Below, piece by piece: positions 1 through 7,333 of a stretch of DNA of 13,030 nt (its first letter is position 1; every line of letters starts with the position of its first letter). Both the position numbers and the translations under genes were made by a program. Source of the DNA: Acetobacteraceae bacterium UBA6159 (GTDB taxonomy: Bacteria; Pseudomonadota; Alphaproteobacteria; Acetobacterales; Acetobacteraceae); NCBI GenBank assembly GCA_002422345.1, contig DIUL01000118.1:1-13030 (forward strand), in the 5' to 3' direction. The notes beneath the pieces were generated by a model, which was given only the letters and a program-made list of their open reading frames with translations, made no database searches and was not told the origin of the DNA.

Positions 1-457
1 CCGTCAACCGGACAGTAGTGAGTCACAGACACAAGCAACCCGCTGTTCGACGAGAGACCTGAACGTCTTGGTTCTAACGACAAACAAAAGGTTTTCGCGC
101 GCATCCATTCTGGATCGGGACGGACCCGGGGCGGCATTTGTTTCCTCATATGTCCACGCGCGTTGGCTGGCAATGGAAACTTTCGAGTGCATATGGTTAA
201 AGTTGTGACAGCGGAGCCGAGCGCGCCACGCAGTGTAACCGGGCATGGTATCGGGCCATCCGGTACTATTCATGAAACAGAATCTCAGCCTGAGGCAGGC
301 GCGCCACGGTGATGGAACCGCCGATCCCGGCCTTGCCAAGCGGCCGCCCCACCCAAGATCACCGGCCATGTGGATTTCGGACCGATTGATCCATGTCCTT
401 GCCCGATTCGGAGGCGCCAGCGTAGGGAATCGGTGTCAGCCTCGGAGTTTCCCATTC
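1..457. other. Gene-free leader region upstream of the beta-propeller gene
   Basis: I see no convincing gene here. The forward frame of the propeller gene stays open back to an ATG at 245, but the extra 71 residues look unlike any protein and precede a clean signal peptide. A reverse open frame across 4-369 has no recognisable protein character. Base composition is noticeably more A/T-rich than the rest of the window, with pockets around 75-95, 135-155 and 190-212, which fits a regulatory or formerly mobile segment. I could not place a convincing -35/-10 pair. The region presumably contains the promoter for the two-gene unit that follows. Confidence 0.6.
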
Positions 458-1426
458 ATGCGCCGTCTCTTTTCCTGTCTGGTCGCCGTCTTTCTGCTGG
501 GTGTTTCCGTCCCGGCGGCCCGGGCGCAGGGTATTGCGTTCATCCTGAACTCGGCCGCGGCCTCGATCAGCGTGATCGACATGGGCGCGATGAAGGAGGT
601 CCGCCGCATTCCGGTGTTGCGGGAGCCGCATCACCTGGTGCTGAGCCCCGACCGGAAAAGCCTGATGGTGGGCGACACGGTGGGGAATGAGATGCTGTTC
701 CTCGATCCCAACACGGGCGACATCCAGAAGCGGATCCCGCTGTCCGATCCGTACCAGTTCGGCTTCAGCCCGGATGCAAAGTTCTTCGTGGCGGCGGCGC
801 TCGCGCGGAACCAGATCGATGTCTATGACGGGCCGACGCTGAAGCTGCTGAAGCGCTTCCAGGTGGTGAAGACGCCGAGCCATCTGGATTACTCGCCAGA
901 TTCGGGGACGGTGTATGTGAGTTTGCAGGACAGCGACAAGACGATCGCGATCGACCTGAAGGCGCTGGAGGTGAAGTGGACGATGCCGGTGGGCAAGACT
1001 CCCGCGGGCGTGATCTGGCACGACGGGCATGTGCTGGTGGCGAACATGGGCGCCGACTACGTGTCTCGGCTGCGGCCTTCGGATGGGAAGGAGGTCGAGC
1101 GGATCGTCACCGGCAAGGGCGCGCACACGATCTTCCGCTCGCCGTTGACCAAGGTGCTGTGGGTGAACAACCGGGCGGGCGGGACGACGGTGTCGCTTGA
1201 TCCGGCGACGTTGAAGGTGACGCGGACCTACAAGGTCTCGGGCGGGCCGGATGACATCGACTTCACGCCGGACGGGAAGCTGTGGATCACGCGGCGCTGG
1301 GCGGAGAAGGTCGCGGTGCTTGATCCCGTCAGCGGAGCTATCGAGGACATCAAGGTTGGCCGCTCCCCGCACGGGCTGTGGCTGAACCCGAAGGCGCCGG
1401 CTCCCGCGGCCGTGGCGGCGCGATGA
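458..1426 (+). CDS. Exported YVTN-type beta-propeller repeat protein
   Basis: The product is 322 aa. The start at 458 is preferred because it opens a clear Sec signal peptide (basic MRR, hydrophobic run to about residue 18, likely cleavage after ARA at 21-23) and has a GGAG-like RBS about 11 bases upstream; the frame is open back to 245. The mature part is a series of about seven repeats of 40-45 residues. Each has a Ser-Pro-Asp or Thr-Pro-Asp turn (LSPDRK, FSPDAK, YSPDSG, FTPDGK) followed by a strand and a 'V-D-P-x-T/S-G' segment, as in YVTN/lactonase-type seven-bladed propellers. The protein should be periplasmic. Such propellers serve as binding scaffolds or, more rarely, as enzymes, and I see no residues that fix a substrate. 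The stop overlaps the start of the membrane hydroxylase gene (ATGA), so the two are probably translationally coupled and may act on one envelope process. Fold confidence is high; function is unknown. Confidence 0.85.
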   Translation: MRRLFSCLVAVFLLGVSVPAARAQGIAFILNSAAASISVIDMGAMKEVRRIPVLREPHHLVLSPDRKSLMVGDTVGNEMLFLDPNTGDIQKRIPLSDPYQFGFSPDAKFFVAAALARNQIDVYDGPTLKLLKRFQVVKTPSHLDYSPDSGTVYVSLQDSDKTIAIDLKALEVKWTMPVGKTPAGVIWHDGHVLVANMGADYVSRLRPSDGKEVERIVTGKGAHTIFRSPLTKVLWVNNRAGGTTVSLDPATLKVTRTYKVSGGPDDIDFTPDGKLWITRRWAEKVAVLDPVSGAIEDIKVGRSPHGLWLNPKAPAPAAVAAR

Positions 1427-2364
1427 CGTTTGATCCGTTCGACCAGGCGGCGGGGTGGTTGCAGGAAACGCTGCTGATCCCGCTGCTGTATGAGCTGGGG
1501 CTGATGTCGTGGGAGGACATCTCCTTCGGCTGGGCGCTGTTCGCGGTGTATGGCGCGATGCAGGTGGCGCTGACCTTCGCCGTGTGTCTGCCGCTGGAGA
1601 AGTGGCGGCCGGTCGAGCGGTGGGCGGACAACGGCGCGGTGTTCGTGGACGTGCTGTATACTGTGTTGTCTCGGGTCGGCATCCTGCCGTTGTTCACGTT
1701 CGTGCTGTTCTACCGGGCTCAGGTCTGGGTGAACGGGGTGATCGCGGACCAGGGCCTGGTGCCGCCGACGCTGGAGCGCGTGTTTCCGTTCCTGTATGGC
1801 GCTCCGATCCTGACGTTTATTCTTTACGCGATCATTCTGGACTTCGCTGAATACTGGCGGCACCGGCTGTCGCATATGTTCCAGTGGTGGTACGCGCTGC
1901 ACTCGCTGCACCATGCGCAGAGGCAGATGACGTTCTGGTCGGATGATCGGAACCACCTGCTGGATGATATGATCGCATTCGTGTGGTTCGGGGTGATCGC
2001 GCTGCTGATCGGGGTGCCGCCGTTGCAGTTTCCCCTGTTGGTGCTGGTGTTGCGGTTCCTGGAGAGTCTGAGCCACGCGAATGTGCGGCTGTCGTTCGGA
2101 TGGTTGGGGGATCGGCTGCTGATCTCGCCCCGGTTTCACCGGGCGCATCATGGGATCCGGGCGGCGGGGCGGCGGAGCTGCAACTATGGGTCCGTGCTGC
2201 CGTGGTGGGACATGATGTTCCGGACGGCGGACTTTACGACCCAGTATGTGCGGACGGGCGATCCGTCGGGGGAGGAAGCGCTGGCGACCGGGACCTGGGC
2301 GCAGCAGCAGATGGCGGGGCTGCGGCGGTTCGGGCGGGCTTTGGGGGTGAGGACGGCGGGGTAG
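1423..2364 (+). CDS. Fatty acid hydroxylase / sterol desaturase family membrane di-iron enzyme
   Basis: The product is 313 aa. The ATG at 1423 overlaps the upstream TGA (ATGA), which decides the start over an in-frame ATG at 1378 inside the propeller gene. The family's histidine clusters, which bind a non-haem di-iron centre, are all visible: HRLSH at 147-151, HSLHH at 160-164 and HRAHH at 239-243, with a further His at 218 (SHAN) and the CNYG motif near 253-256. Hydrophobic segments near 38-58, 73-97, 120-142 and 183-213 fit an inner-membrane protein with the histidines on the cytosolic face. The family hydroxylates or desaturates lipid chains, sterols and carotenoids; the substrate cannot be read from sequence. 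It forms a coupled pair with the secreted propeller. The 3' end lies only 3 bases from the stop of the converging zeta-toxin-like gene, with no room for a terminator. Confidence 0.88.
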   Translation: MTFDPFDQAAGWLQETLLIPLLYELGLMSWEDISFGWALFAVYGAMQVALTFAVCLPLEKWRPVERWADNGAVFVDVLYTVLSRVGILPLFTFVLFYRAQVWVNGVIADQGLVPPTLERVFPFLYGAPILTFILYAIILDFAEYWRHRLSHMFQWWYALHSLHHAQRQMTFWSDDRNHLLDDMIAFVWFGVIALLIGVPPLQFPLLVLVLRFLESLSHANVRLSFGWLGDRLLISPRFHRAHHGIRAAGRRSCNYGSVLPWWDMMFRTADFTTQYVRTGDPSGEEALATGTWAQQQMAGLRRFGRALGVRTAG

Positions 2365-2367
2365 GGT

Positions 2368-2964
2368 TCAGGCGGCCTCGTTTGCCTTCAGGACAGCGTC
2401 GATCTGGGGGATGCGGCCGGGGTGGAGGATCGTGATCCGGCCACCGGTCTTCCGCGCGATCAGGACCGGGCCGTCCGTGCTGCTGTTGTCGAATACGAAG
2501 ACTTCGTGCGCCTGGGGCAGCAAGCGGCCGAACATCTCGATCGAGCGTGACCACCGCTCGACGATCCGGTCGATGGGCACATCATGGCCGCCCCGTTCAT
2601 GCCTCTGGCGTACGCGGCGAATGGATGCCTCGGGCCTGACCAGGCCGACATAGATCACGCCGATCCGATAGCCGAGCGCGATGGCCCGCGCGACATCGTC
2701 GAGGTACTTGTCGGAGGAGAGGACGGTTTCCACCAGGAAATCGACGCCGTCCTCGATGCAGGCCGCGACCCTTGCATCCGTGTCGATCGCGGCCCTCAGG
2801 TTCGCATCGGGCGCATCAGGATCGGCCTCGAGGATTTCAGCGGTTCGCGCATCGGCATTGAGACTGATCAGGTCCACGCCCGCGGCCCTTGCCACGACAC
2901 CCGCCGAGACCAGCGTTGTCTTCCCCGCGCCGTTCGGGCCGGCGACGATCCAGAACCAGGCCAT
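2368..2964 (-). CDS. Zeta-toxin-like P-loop kinase (putative toxin)
   Basis: The product is 198 aa. It begins with a strand and a Walker A motif, GPNGAGKTT (residues 9-17). Then come LNAD (35-38), an ETVLSS motif (79-84) in the place of the substrate-binding ETT/ETVLS of zeta-type kinases, the HERGGHDVP stretch (122-130) typical of the chromosomal zeta-like branch, and FDNS (158-161). Characterised zeta toxins phosphorylate UDP-N-acetylglucosamine and block cell-wall synthesis; whether this short form does so is not shown. It lies 6 bases downstream of a small gene resembling the partner often seen with this branch, so the two are probably one operon. The bases just before the ATG carry no strong Shine-Dalgarno sequence, so translation may depend on coupling to the upstream gene, which would keep toxin below antitoxin. 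Alternative: a housekeeping AAA/adenylate-kinase-like ATPase. Confidence 0.8.
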   Translation of the reverse strand: MAWFWIVAGPNGAGKTTLVSAGVVARAAGVDLISLNADARTAEILEADPDAPDANLRAAIDTDARVAACIEDGVDFLVETVLSSDKYLDDVARAIALGYRIGVIYVGLVRPEASIRRVRQRHERGGHDVPIDRIVERWSRSIEMFGRLLPQAHEVFVFDNSSTDGPVLIARKTGGRITILHPGRIPQIDAVLKANEAA

Positions 2965-2970
2965 GATCGG

Positions 2971-3252
2971 TCAGCGACGGCGCCAGCCAGTGGGGGACCA
3001 GTCGGCGAGATCCTCGATAACCCGCTTCGTGCCATCGGGCAGATATTCGACCGCGACGCCGTCCTCCATGCCGGAGACGGCGTGGCCATCGGCGTGCGCT
3101 GCCTGGATGGCGGCGCCGACGGCGGCCCGGAACCCGGCGGTCAGCGATTCAGCCATATCCTCGGATGAGCCCTTCCCGGCATGGGCGTTGGATGCGGGCC
3201 GGACGCGGGAGGTCGCTGCCTCAGTCGGAAGGTCAATCACGTCCCGTGTCAT
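2971..3252 (-). CDS. Small protein, putative antitoxin partner of the zeta-toxin-like gene
   Basis: The product is 93 aa. I chose the ATG at 3252 because a CGGAG ribosome-binding site lies about 10 bases upstream; the frame is open to an ATG at 3333, but that extension looks non-coding. The first half is polar and probably disordered. The second half has an alanine-rich helix (MAESLTAGFRAAVGAAIQAA) followed by a 'GMEDGVAVEYLPDGTKRVI' segment. That resembles the 'DGxVVxxxPDG' C-terminal tail of small proteins found next to zeta-like kinases in proteobacteria. The very basic end (WRRR) abuts the toxin start by 6 bases. By analogy it would bind and neutralise the kinase and could autoregulate the operon. 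It is not recognisably an epsilon antitoxin. The antitoxin role is inferred from position, size and the tail motif. Confidence 0.6.
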   Translation of the reverse strand: MTRDVIDLPTEAATSRVRPASNAHAGKGSSEDMAESLTAGFRAAVGAAIQAAHADGHAVSGMEDGVAVEYLPDGTKRVIEDLADWSPTGWRRR

Positions 3253-3273
3253 CACCACAACTCCGGAAGAGAA

Positions 3274-3285
3274 TATGGCACCATA
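3274..3285. promoter_or_regulatory. Short inverted repeat upstream of the putative TA operon
   Basis: TATGGCACCATA has perfect 5-bp arms around a CA centre and lies 22 bases upstream of the antitoxin start. The reverse strand also offers a TATTCT hexamer here that could serve as a -10 box, but no good -35 is visible. An autoregulatory operator is a plausible reading, given that TA operons are usually self-repressed. The site also lies within the 131-base divergent gap before the oxidoreductase gene. Confidence 0.25.
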
Positions 3286-3383
3286 GCATGAATCACGGCC
3301 GCCGAACCACCGGATTGCCAACCCCGGCGGCACGCTCTATCGCACCGGGCCTGATCCCACCCCCGTCCGGAACCCCCCGCCCC

Positions 3384-4460
3384 ATGCGCACGCCGCTTCT
3401 GTTCCAGCCGATCACCTTCCGCTCCGTTACCGCCCGCAACCGCATCGCCGTGGCGCCCATGTGCCAGTATTCCGCGACTGACGGCCTGGGCAGCGACTGG
3501 CATGTCCAGCACCTCGGCGCCCGCGCGGCTGGCGGGGCCGGCATCGTGATGGCCGAGGCCACCGCCGTCTCCCCCATCGGACGCATCACCCCGGGCTGCC
3601 TCGGCGCCTATGACCCGGCGCACCAAGCCTTGCTGGCGCGCCTCGCCGCGGTGATCGAGCTTTGCGGCTCGGTCCCCGCCATCCAGATCGCCCATGCCGG
3701 CCGCAAGGCCTCCTGCCATGTGCCGTGGGAGGGCGGGAAGCCGATCATGCCGCAGGACGGCGGCTGGGTCCCCGTCGCCCCCAGCCCGATCCCGATGGTC
3801 GCCGGCTCGGTCGATCCGCACCCGCTGTCCGCGTCCGAGGTCGTCGATGTCGTCGCCCAGTTCGCCGCCACCGCCCGCATGGCGCGGGAGGCCGGGTTCA
3901 AGCTGGTCGAAATCCACGGCGCGCACGGGTACCTGGCGCACTCCTTCCTCTCCCCGATCTCCAACCACCGCAATGACTCCTACGGCGGCGACCTGGCCGG
4001 CCGCTCTCGCTTCCTGATGGAGATCATCGAGGCCGTGCGCGGCGAATGGCCCGACGACCTGCCGCTGTGGGTGCGGCTGTCGTGCTCGGACTACATGCCG
4101 GGCGGCCTGACGATCGAGGACCAGGTCGAGGTCTGCCGCCGCATCGCCGCCACCGGGATGGTGGACCTGATCGACTGCTCCTCCGGCGGGGTGTCGAACG
4201 ACCAGAAGATCCCGTCGCTGCACCCCGGCTACCAGGTGCCCTTCGCCGAGGCGATCCGGACCCAGGCCGGCATCGCGACGGGCGCGGTCGGACTGATCAC
4301 AGAAGCCACCCACGCCGCCGAGATCGTCGCCAATGGACGCGCCGACGTGGTCCTGCTGGCCCGCGGCCTGCTGGCCGACCCGGCATGGCCCCTGCGCGCA
4401 GCCAAGACCCTCGGCGTGCAACCGGACCTGCTGAACCAGTATCTGCGGGCTTCGTTGTAG
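3384..4460 (+). CDS. NADH:flavin oxidoreductase, Old Yellow Enzyme family (YqjM-like)
   Basis: The product is 358 aa, a normal length for the family. The start at 3384 matches the family N-terminus (LLFQPITFRSVTARNRIAVAPM); the frame is open further upstream, but that part overlaps the antitoxin promoter region. The thermophilic-like/YqjM branch is indicated by PMCQYSA, with Cys27 and Tyr29 at the positions that tune the FMN and bind substrate in YqjM. The HGAHGYL motif gives His178, His181 and Tyr183 for substrate oxygen binding and proton transfer. QIAHAGRKAS (101-110), Arg231 and the phosphate-binding ARGLLADP (326-333) complete the FMN TIM barrel. Family members reduce activated C=C bonds of enones, maleimides or nitro compounds with NAD(P)H in the cytosol; the physiological substrate is usually unknown. 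No strong RBS is visible. It lies upstream of hpnN on the same strand, separated by a 215-base gap filled with hairpins. Confidence 0.93.
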   Translation: MRTPLLFQPITFRSVTARNRIAVAPMCQYSATDGLGSDWHVQHLGARAAGGAGIVMAEATAVSPIGRITPGCLGAYDPAHQALLARLAAVIELCGSVPAIQIAHAGRKASCHVPWEGGKPIMPQDGGWVPVAPSPIPMVAGSVDPHPLSASEVVDVVAQFAATARMAREAGFKLVEIHGAHGYLAHSFLSPISNHRNDSYGGDLAGRSRFLMEIIEAVRGEWPDDLPLWVRLSCSDYMPGGLTIEDQVEVCRRIAATGMVDLIDCSSGGVSNDQKIPSLHPGYQVPFAEAIRTQAGIATGAVGLITEATHAAEIVANGRADVVLLARGLLADPAWPLRAAKTLGVQPDLLNQYLRASL

Positions 4461-4476
4461 GACTGGGGGAGAAGGG

Positions 4477-4593
4477 CGGGGCTTTGCCCCGGACCCCATC
4501 AGGGGGCCTTGCCCCCTGAACCCCCACCAAGGGCGACGGCCCTTGGCAGGGTCCAGGGACAGCGTCCCTGGCGGGGTTTGGGGCGGAGCCCCA
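4477..4593. repeat. Five tandem GC-rich hairpins (dispersed intergenic repeat)
   Basis: Five separate perfect stem-loops follow one another: CGGGGC/GCCCCG at 4477-4491; TCAGGGGGC/GCCCCCTGA at 4499-4519; CCAAGGGC/GCCCTTGG at 4527-4546; CCAGGGAC/GTCCCTGG at 4553-4571; and TGGGGC/GCCCCA at 4579-4593. All loops are 3-4 bases. The first three hairpins recur in the same order at 11206-11274, so this is a repeat family rather than a local accident. It fills the gap between the oxidoreductase and hpnN and could terminate or attenuate transcription, although no U-tract follows any hairpin. GGGGCTTTGCCCC-type repeats are, from general memory, common in alphaproteobacterial intergenic DNA. Confidence 0.85.
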
Positions 4594-4675
4594 TCCTTCC
4601 TCCCCCCATCCAACAATGGACCCCAGGGGTCGGACCGACTATCAGGACCGCTCCCATGCGAGTGCCATTGAAGCG

Positions 4676-7264
4676 ATGCTGATCCGCCTGCTTGTCGGCG
4701 TTGTCGACACCTGCCGACGCCAAGCCCTTGCCGTGCTGCTTGCTGGTCTGGCGCTGGCCGCCTTCTCCGGCTGGTATGCGTCCAGCCACATGGGGGTCAG
4801 CACCGACACCGACCTCATGTTCTCGGCCGAGTTGCCCTGGCGGAAGCGCTCGATCGAGATGGCGCGGGATTTCCCGCAGTTCCAGGACCTGATCGTCGCC
4901 GTCGTGGATGCCCGCACGCCCGAGGAAGCGGACGCCACCGCCGCGGCCCTGGCCAAGGCGGCGGGGGCGGATACCCGCCATTTCCGCTCGGTCCGCCGGC
5001 CCGACGCGTCGCCGTTCTTCGACAAGTACGGCCTGCTGCTGCTGGACCCGCCCCGGCTGGCCGAGTTGATGGACAAGACCATCGACGCCCAACCCTTCCT
5101 GGGGCAGCTCGTGGCCGATCCCTCGGCGCGCGGATTGTTCTCGGCGCTCGCGCTGCTGGGCATGGGCGTGACGAAGGAGGACACGAACCTCACGCCCTAC
5201 CAGGCGCCGCTGAAGGCGTTCCATGTGGCGCTGACCGACATCCTCGCCGGCAAGCCGCAGCCGCTGTCGTGGCAGAACCTGCTGGGCGGGGACCTGACCG
5301 ACCTGGCCGGCCGGTTCCGCTTCGTCCTGCTGCAACCAAGGCTCGACCACACCGCCTTGGAGCCGGGCGGGGACGCGACGGCCGCGCTGCGGCGGATGAT
5401 CCCGGACCTGGAGTTCGTAAAGGCCGGCACCGCCCGGGTCCGCGTCACCGGCCAGGTGCCGATGGCGGATGAGGAGTTCGCGACGGTCGCCACCGGCGCT
5501 GTGGAGGGGATGATCATCTCCGCCCTGCTGGTGACGGGCTGCCTGTTCCTCGCGGTGTGGTCCTGGCGGCTGATCATCCCGATCGTGCTGACACTGGCGC
5601 TGGGGCTGATGCTCACGCTGCTGTTCGCCGCGGTGGCGGTGGGCACGCTGAACGTGATCTCGGTGGGCTTCGGCATCCTGTTCCTGGGCATGGCGGTCGA
5701 TTTCGGCATCCAGTTCTCGGTCCGCTACCGCGAGTACCGCCTCATTTCCGGCGATCCCGCCACCGCCATGGCGCTGACCGCGCGCCTGGCCGGGCCGCAG
5801 ATGCTGCTGGCCGCCCTGGCGAGTGCGGCGGGCTTCCTCGGCTTCCTGCCAACCGATTTCGCCGGCGTCGCGGAACTCGGCCTGATCGCGGGCGGGGGCA
5901 TGCTGATCGGGTTCGCCTGTTCCGTGACCTTCCTGCCGGCCGTCATCACGCTGTTCCGCCCGCGCGGGGAACAGGAGGAAGTCGGCTTCGCCTGGGCCGC
6001 GCCGCTCGATCCCGTGGTGACGCGGGGACGCTGGGTGATCCTGGGGGCCTCAGCCCTGCTGGTCGTGGCCGGGATGGTGCTTATCCCGCGCCTGAGCTTC
6101 AACGCCGACCCGCTGGGCACCAAGGACCCGAATACCGAGGCGGTACGGACCCTGCGGGAACTGATCGAAAGCCCGCTGACCAACCCCTATACGGTGGACA
6201 TCCTGGTCCGGAACGAGGCCGAGGTGACCGCGGTGGCCACCAAACTGAGGGCCCTGCCCACGGTATCCGGCGTGATCAGCCTCCTGTCCTTCGTGCCCGC
6301 GAACCAGCCGGAAAAGCTGGCCCTGATCGCGGATGCCAACACGATCCTGGCGCCGACGCTGAATGCCCGGGTCTCGGCCGCCCCGGTCACGGCCGAGGAG
6401 GTAAGGCTGGCCGCGGAAACCGCCCTGGCGCAGATCGAGCCGGCGATGGCCAAGCTGCCGAACGACCATCCGCTGGCCGACATCGGACGCGACCTGAAGG
6501 CGCTGGCGAAGGCGCCGGAGGCCATCCTGGTCTCGGCCAACGCCGCCCTGACCCGCTTCCTGCCCGCGCAGTTGGAGCGGCTGCGGATGTCCCTGACGGC
6601 GGAGCCGGTGACGCGGGAGACGGTGCCGGAGACGATCGCGCGCGACTGGGTGGCGCCGGACGGACGGCTGCGGATGCAGGTGAACGCGACCGATGAGGCC
6701 CTGGCCGCCGGCGCGATCAAGGAATTCGCCGAACAGGTCCGGTCCGTGGCGCCCGAGGCCGGCGGGCCCGCAATCAAGATCGACGCCACCAGCGACACCA
6801 TCGTCGGTGCGTTCCGTTCGGCTTCGATCACCGCGCTGATCGTGATCGCGGCCATGCTGATGGTGGTGCAGCGGCGGATCCTGGACGTGGCGCTGGTGAT
6901 GGCGCCGCTGCTGCTGTCGTCGCTGCTGACCCTGCTGGTCGTGGTGGTGATCGGGATGAAGCTGAACTTCGCCAACATCATCGCCCTGCCCCTGCTGCTG
7001 GGCGTCGGCGTGTCCTACAATGTGTATTTCGTGATGAACTGGCGGGAAGGCCTGAGCAACCCGCTCGGGTCGGCCACCACGCGGGCGGTGGTGTTCTCGG
7101 CCCTGACGACGGCGATGGCCTTTGGCGCGCTGGCGCTGTCGGGCCATCCGGGCACGGCGAGCATGGGATTGCTGTTGCTGATCAGTTTGGGATGCACTTT
7201 GGTCTCAAGTCTTGTATTCTTGCCGGCGTTGCTGGCGGCGATGGGGCGTCCCAAGGGCATGTAG
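4676..7264 (+). CDS. hpnN: HpnN-type RND/MMPL hopanoid transporter
   Basis: The product is 862 aa from the ATG at 4676, which gives the family-like beginning MLIRLLVGVVDTCRR. An in-frame ATG at 4616 would add 20 polar residues and start directly after the hairpin repeat. The architecture is RND/MMPL: a TM helix at about 16-36, a periplasmic domain to about 275, and a first TM bundle from about 278 containing GMAVDF (338-343) and QFSVRYREY. A second periplasmic domain follows, then a second TM bundle from about 716 with the LGVGVSYNVYFVMNWREG signature and further TM helices to the end. In other alphaproteobacteria HpnN moves hopanoids from the inner to the outer membrane and supports envelope integrity and normal growth under stress. 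The family identification rests on overall pattern and these signatures. No other hopanoid gene (hpnA-M, shc) is in the window, so if it belongs to an hpn cluster that cluster is elsewhere. A more distant MMPL exporter is the alternative. Confidence 0.88.
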   Translation: MLIRLLVGVVDTCRRQALAVLLAGLALAAFSGWYASSHMGVSTDTDLMFSAELPWRKRSIEMARDFPQFQDLIVAVVDARTPEEADATAAALAKAAGADTRHFRSVRRPDASPFFDKYGLLLLDPPRLAELMDKTIDAQPFLGQLVADPSARGLFSALALLGMGVTKEDTNLTPYQAPLKAFHVALTDILAGKPQPLSWQNLLGGDLTDLAGRFRFVLLQPRLDHTALEPGGDATAALRRMIPDLEFVKAGTARVRVTGQVPMADEEFATVATGAVEGMIISALLVTGCLFLAVWSWRLIIPIVLTLALGLMLTLLFAAVAVGTLNVISVGFGILFLGMAVDFGIQFSVRYREYRLISGDPATAMALTARLAGPQMLLAALASAAGFLGFLPTDFAGVAELGLIAGGGMLIGFACSVTFLPAVITLFRPRGEQEEVGFAWAAPLDPVVTRGRWVILGASALLVVAGMVLIPRLSFNADPLGTKDPNTEAVRTLRELIESPLTNPYTVDILVRNEAEVTAVATKLRALPTVSGVISLLSFVPANQPEKLALIADANTILAPTLNARVSAAPVTAEEVRLAAETALAQIEPAMAKLPNDHPLADIGRDLKALAKAPEAILVSANAALTRFLPAQLERLRMSLTAEPVTRETVPETIARDWVAPDGRLRMQVNATDEALAAGAIKEFAEQVRSVAPEAGGPAIKIDATSDTIVGAFRSASITALIVIAAMLMVVQRRILDVALVMAPLLLSSLLTLLVVVVIGMKLNFANIIALPLLLGVGVSYNVYFVMNWREGLSNPLGSATTRAVVFSALTTAMAFGALALSGHPGTASMGLLLLISLGCTLVSSLVFLPALLAAMGRPKGM

Positions 7265-7307
7265 TGACCCCGGTATGTTGCCGCCGTAACGCGTGAATAC
7301 AAATGGA

Positions 7308-7322
7308 TGCACGAAACGTGCA
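7308..7322. promoter_or_regulatory. Perfect 6-bp inverted repeat before a small secreted protein gene
   Basis: TGCACG-AAA-CGTGCA lies 11 bases upstream of the ATG at 7334, partly overlapping the region where the RBS (GAGG, 7324-7327) sits. It could be an operator or a small mRNA hairpin that limits ribosome access. No promoter hexamers are convincing nearby. This may be chance, since arms this short are expected occasionally. Confidence 0.2.
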
Positions 7323-7333
7323 CAGAGGTCCGG

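Noticed and set aside
4..369. 121-aa reverse open frame in the leader
   Set aside because: No protein-like features, no good RBS and no coding bias.
245..457. N-terminal extension of the propeller protein from the ATG at 245
   Set aside because: It would bury the signal peptide at residue 72 onward, and the extra residues look non-coding.
1228..2151. 307-aa reverse open frame opposite the hydroxylase gene
   Set aside because: The Gln/Arg/His/Pro-rich composition is typical of an antisense shadow. The forward frame has the His-cluster motifs.
3252..4616. 454-aa reverse open frame opposite the Old Yellow Enzyme gene
   Set aside because: It is rich in Arg, Gly, Asp and His with no domain pattern, as expected for the antisense of a GC-rich gene. 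The forward strand has all OYE motifs.
4616..4675. 20-residue N-terminal extension of HpnN
   Set aside because: No RBS and a polar sequence unlike family starts; the ATG at 4676 gives the usual beginning. I cannot fully exclude it.
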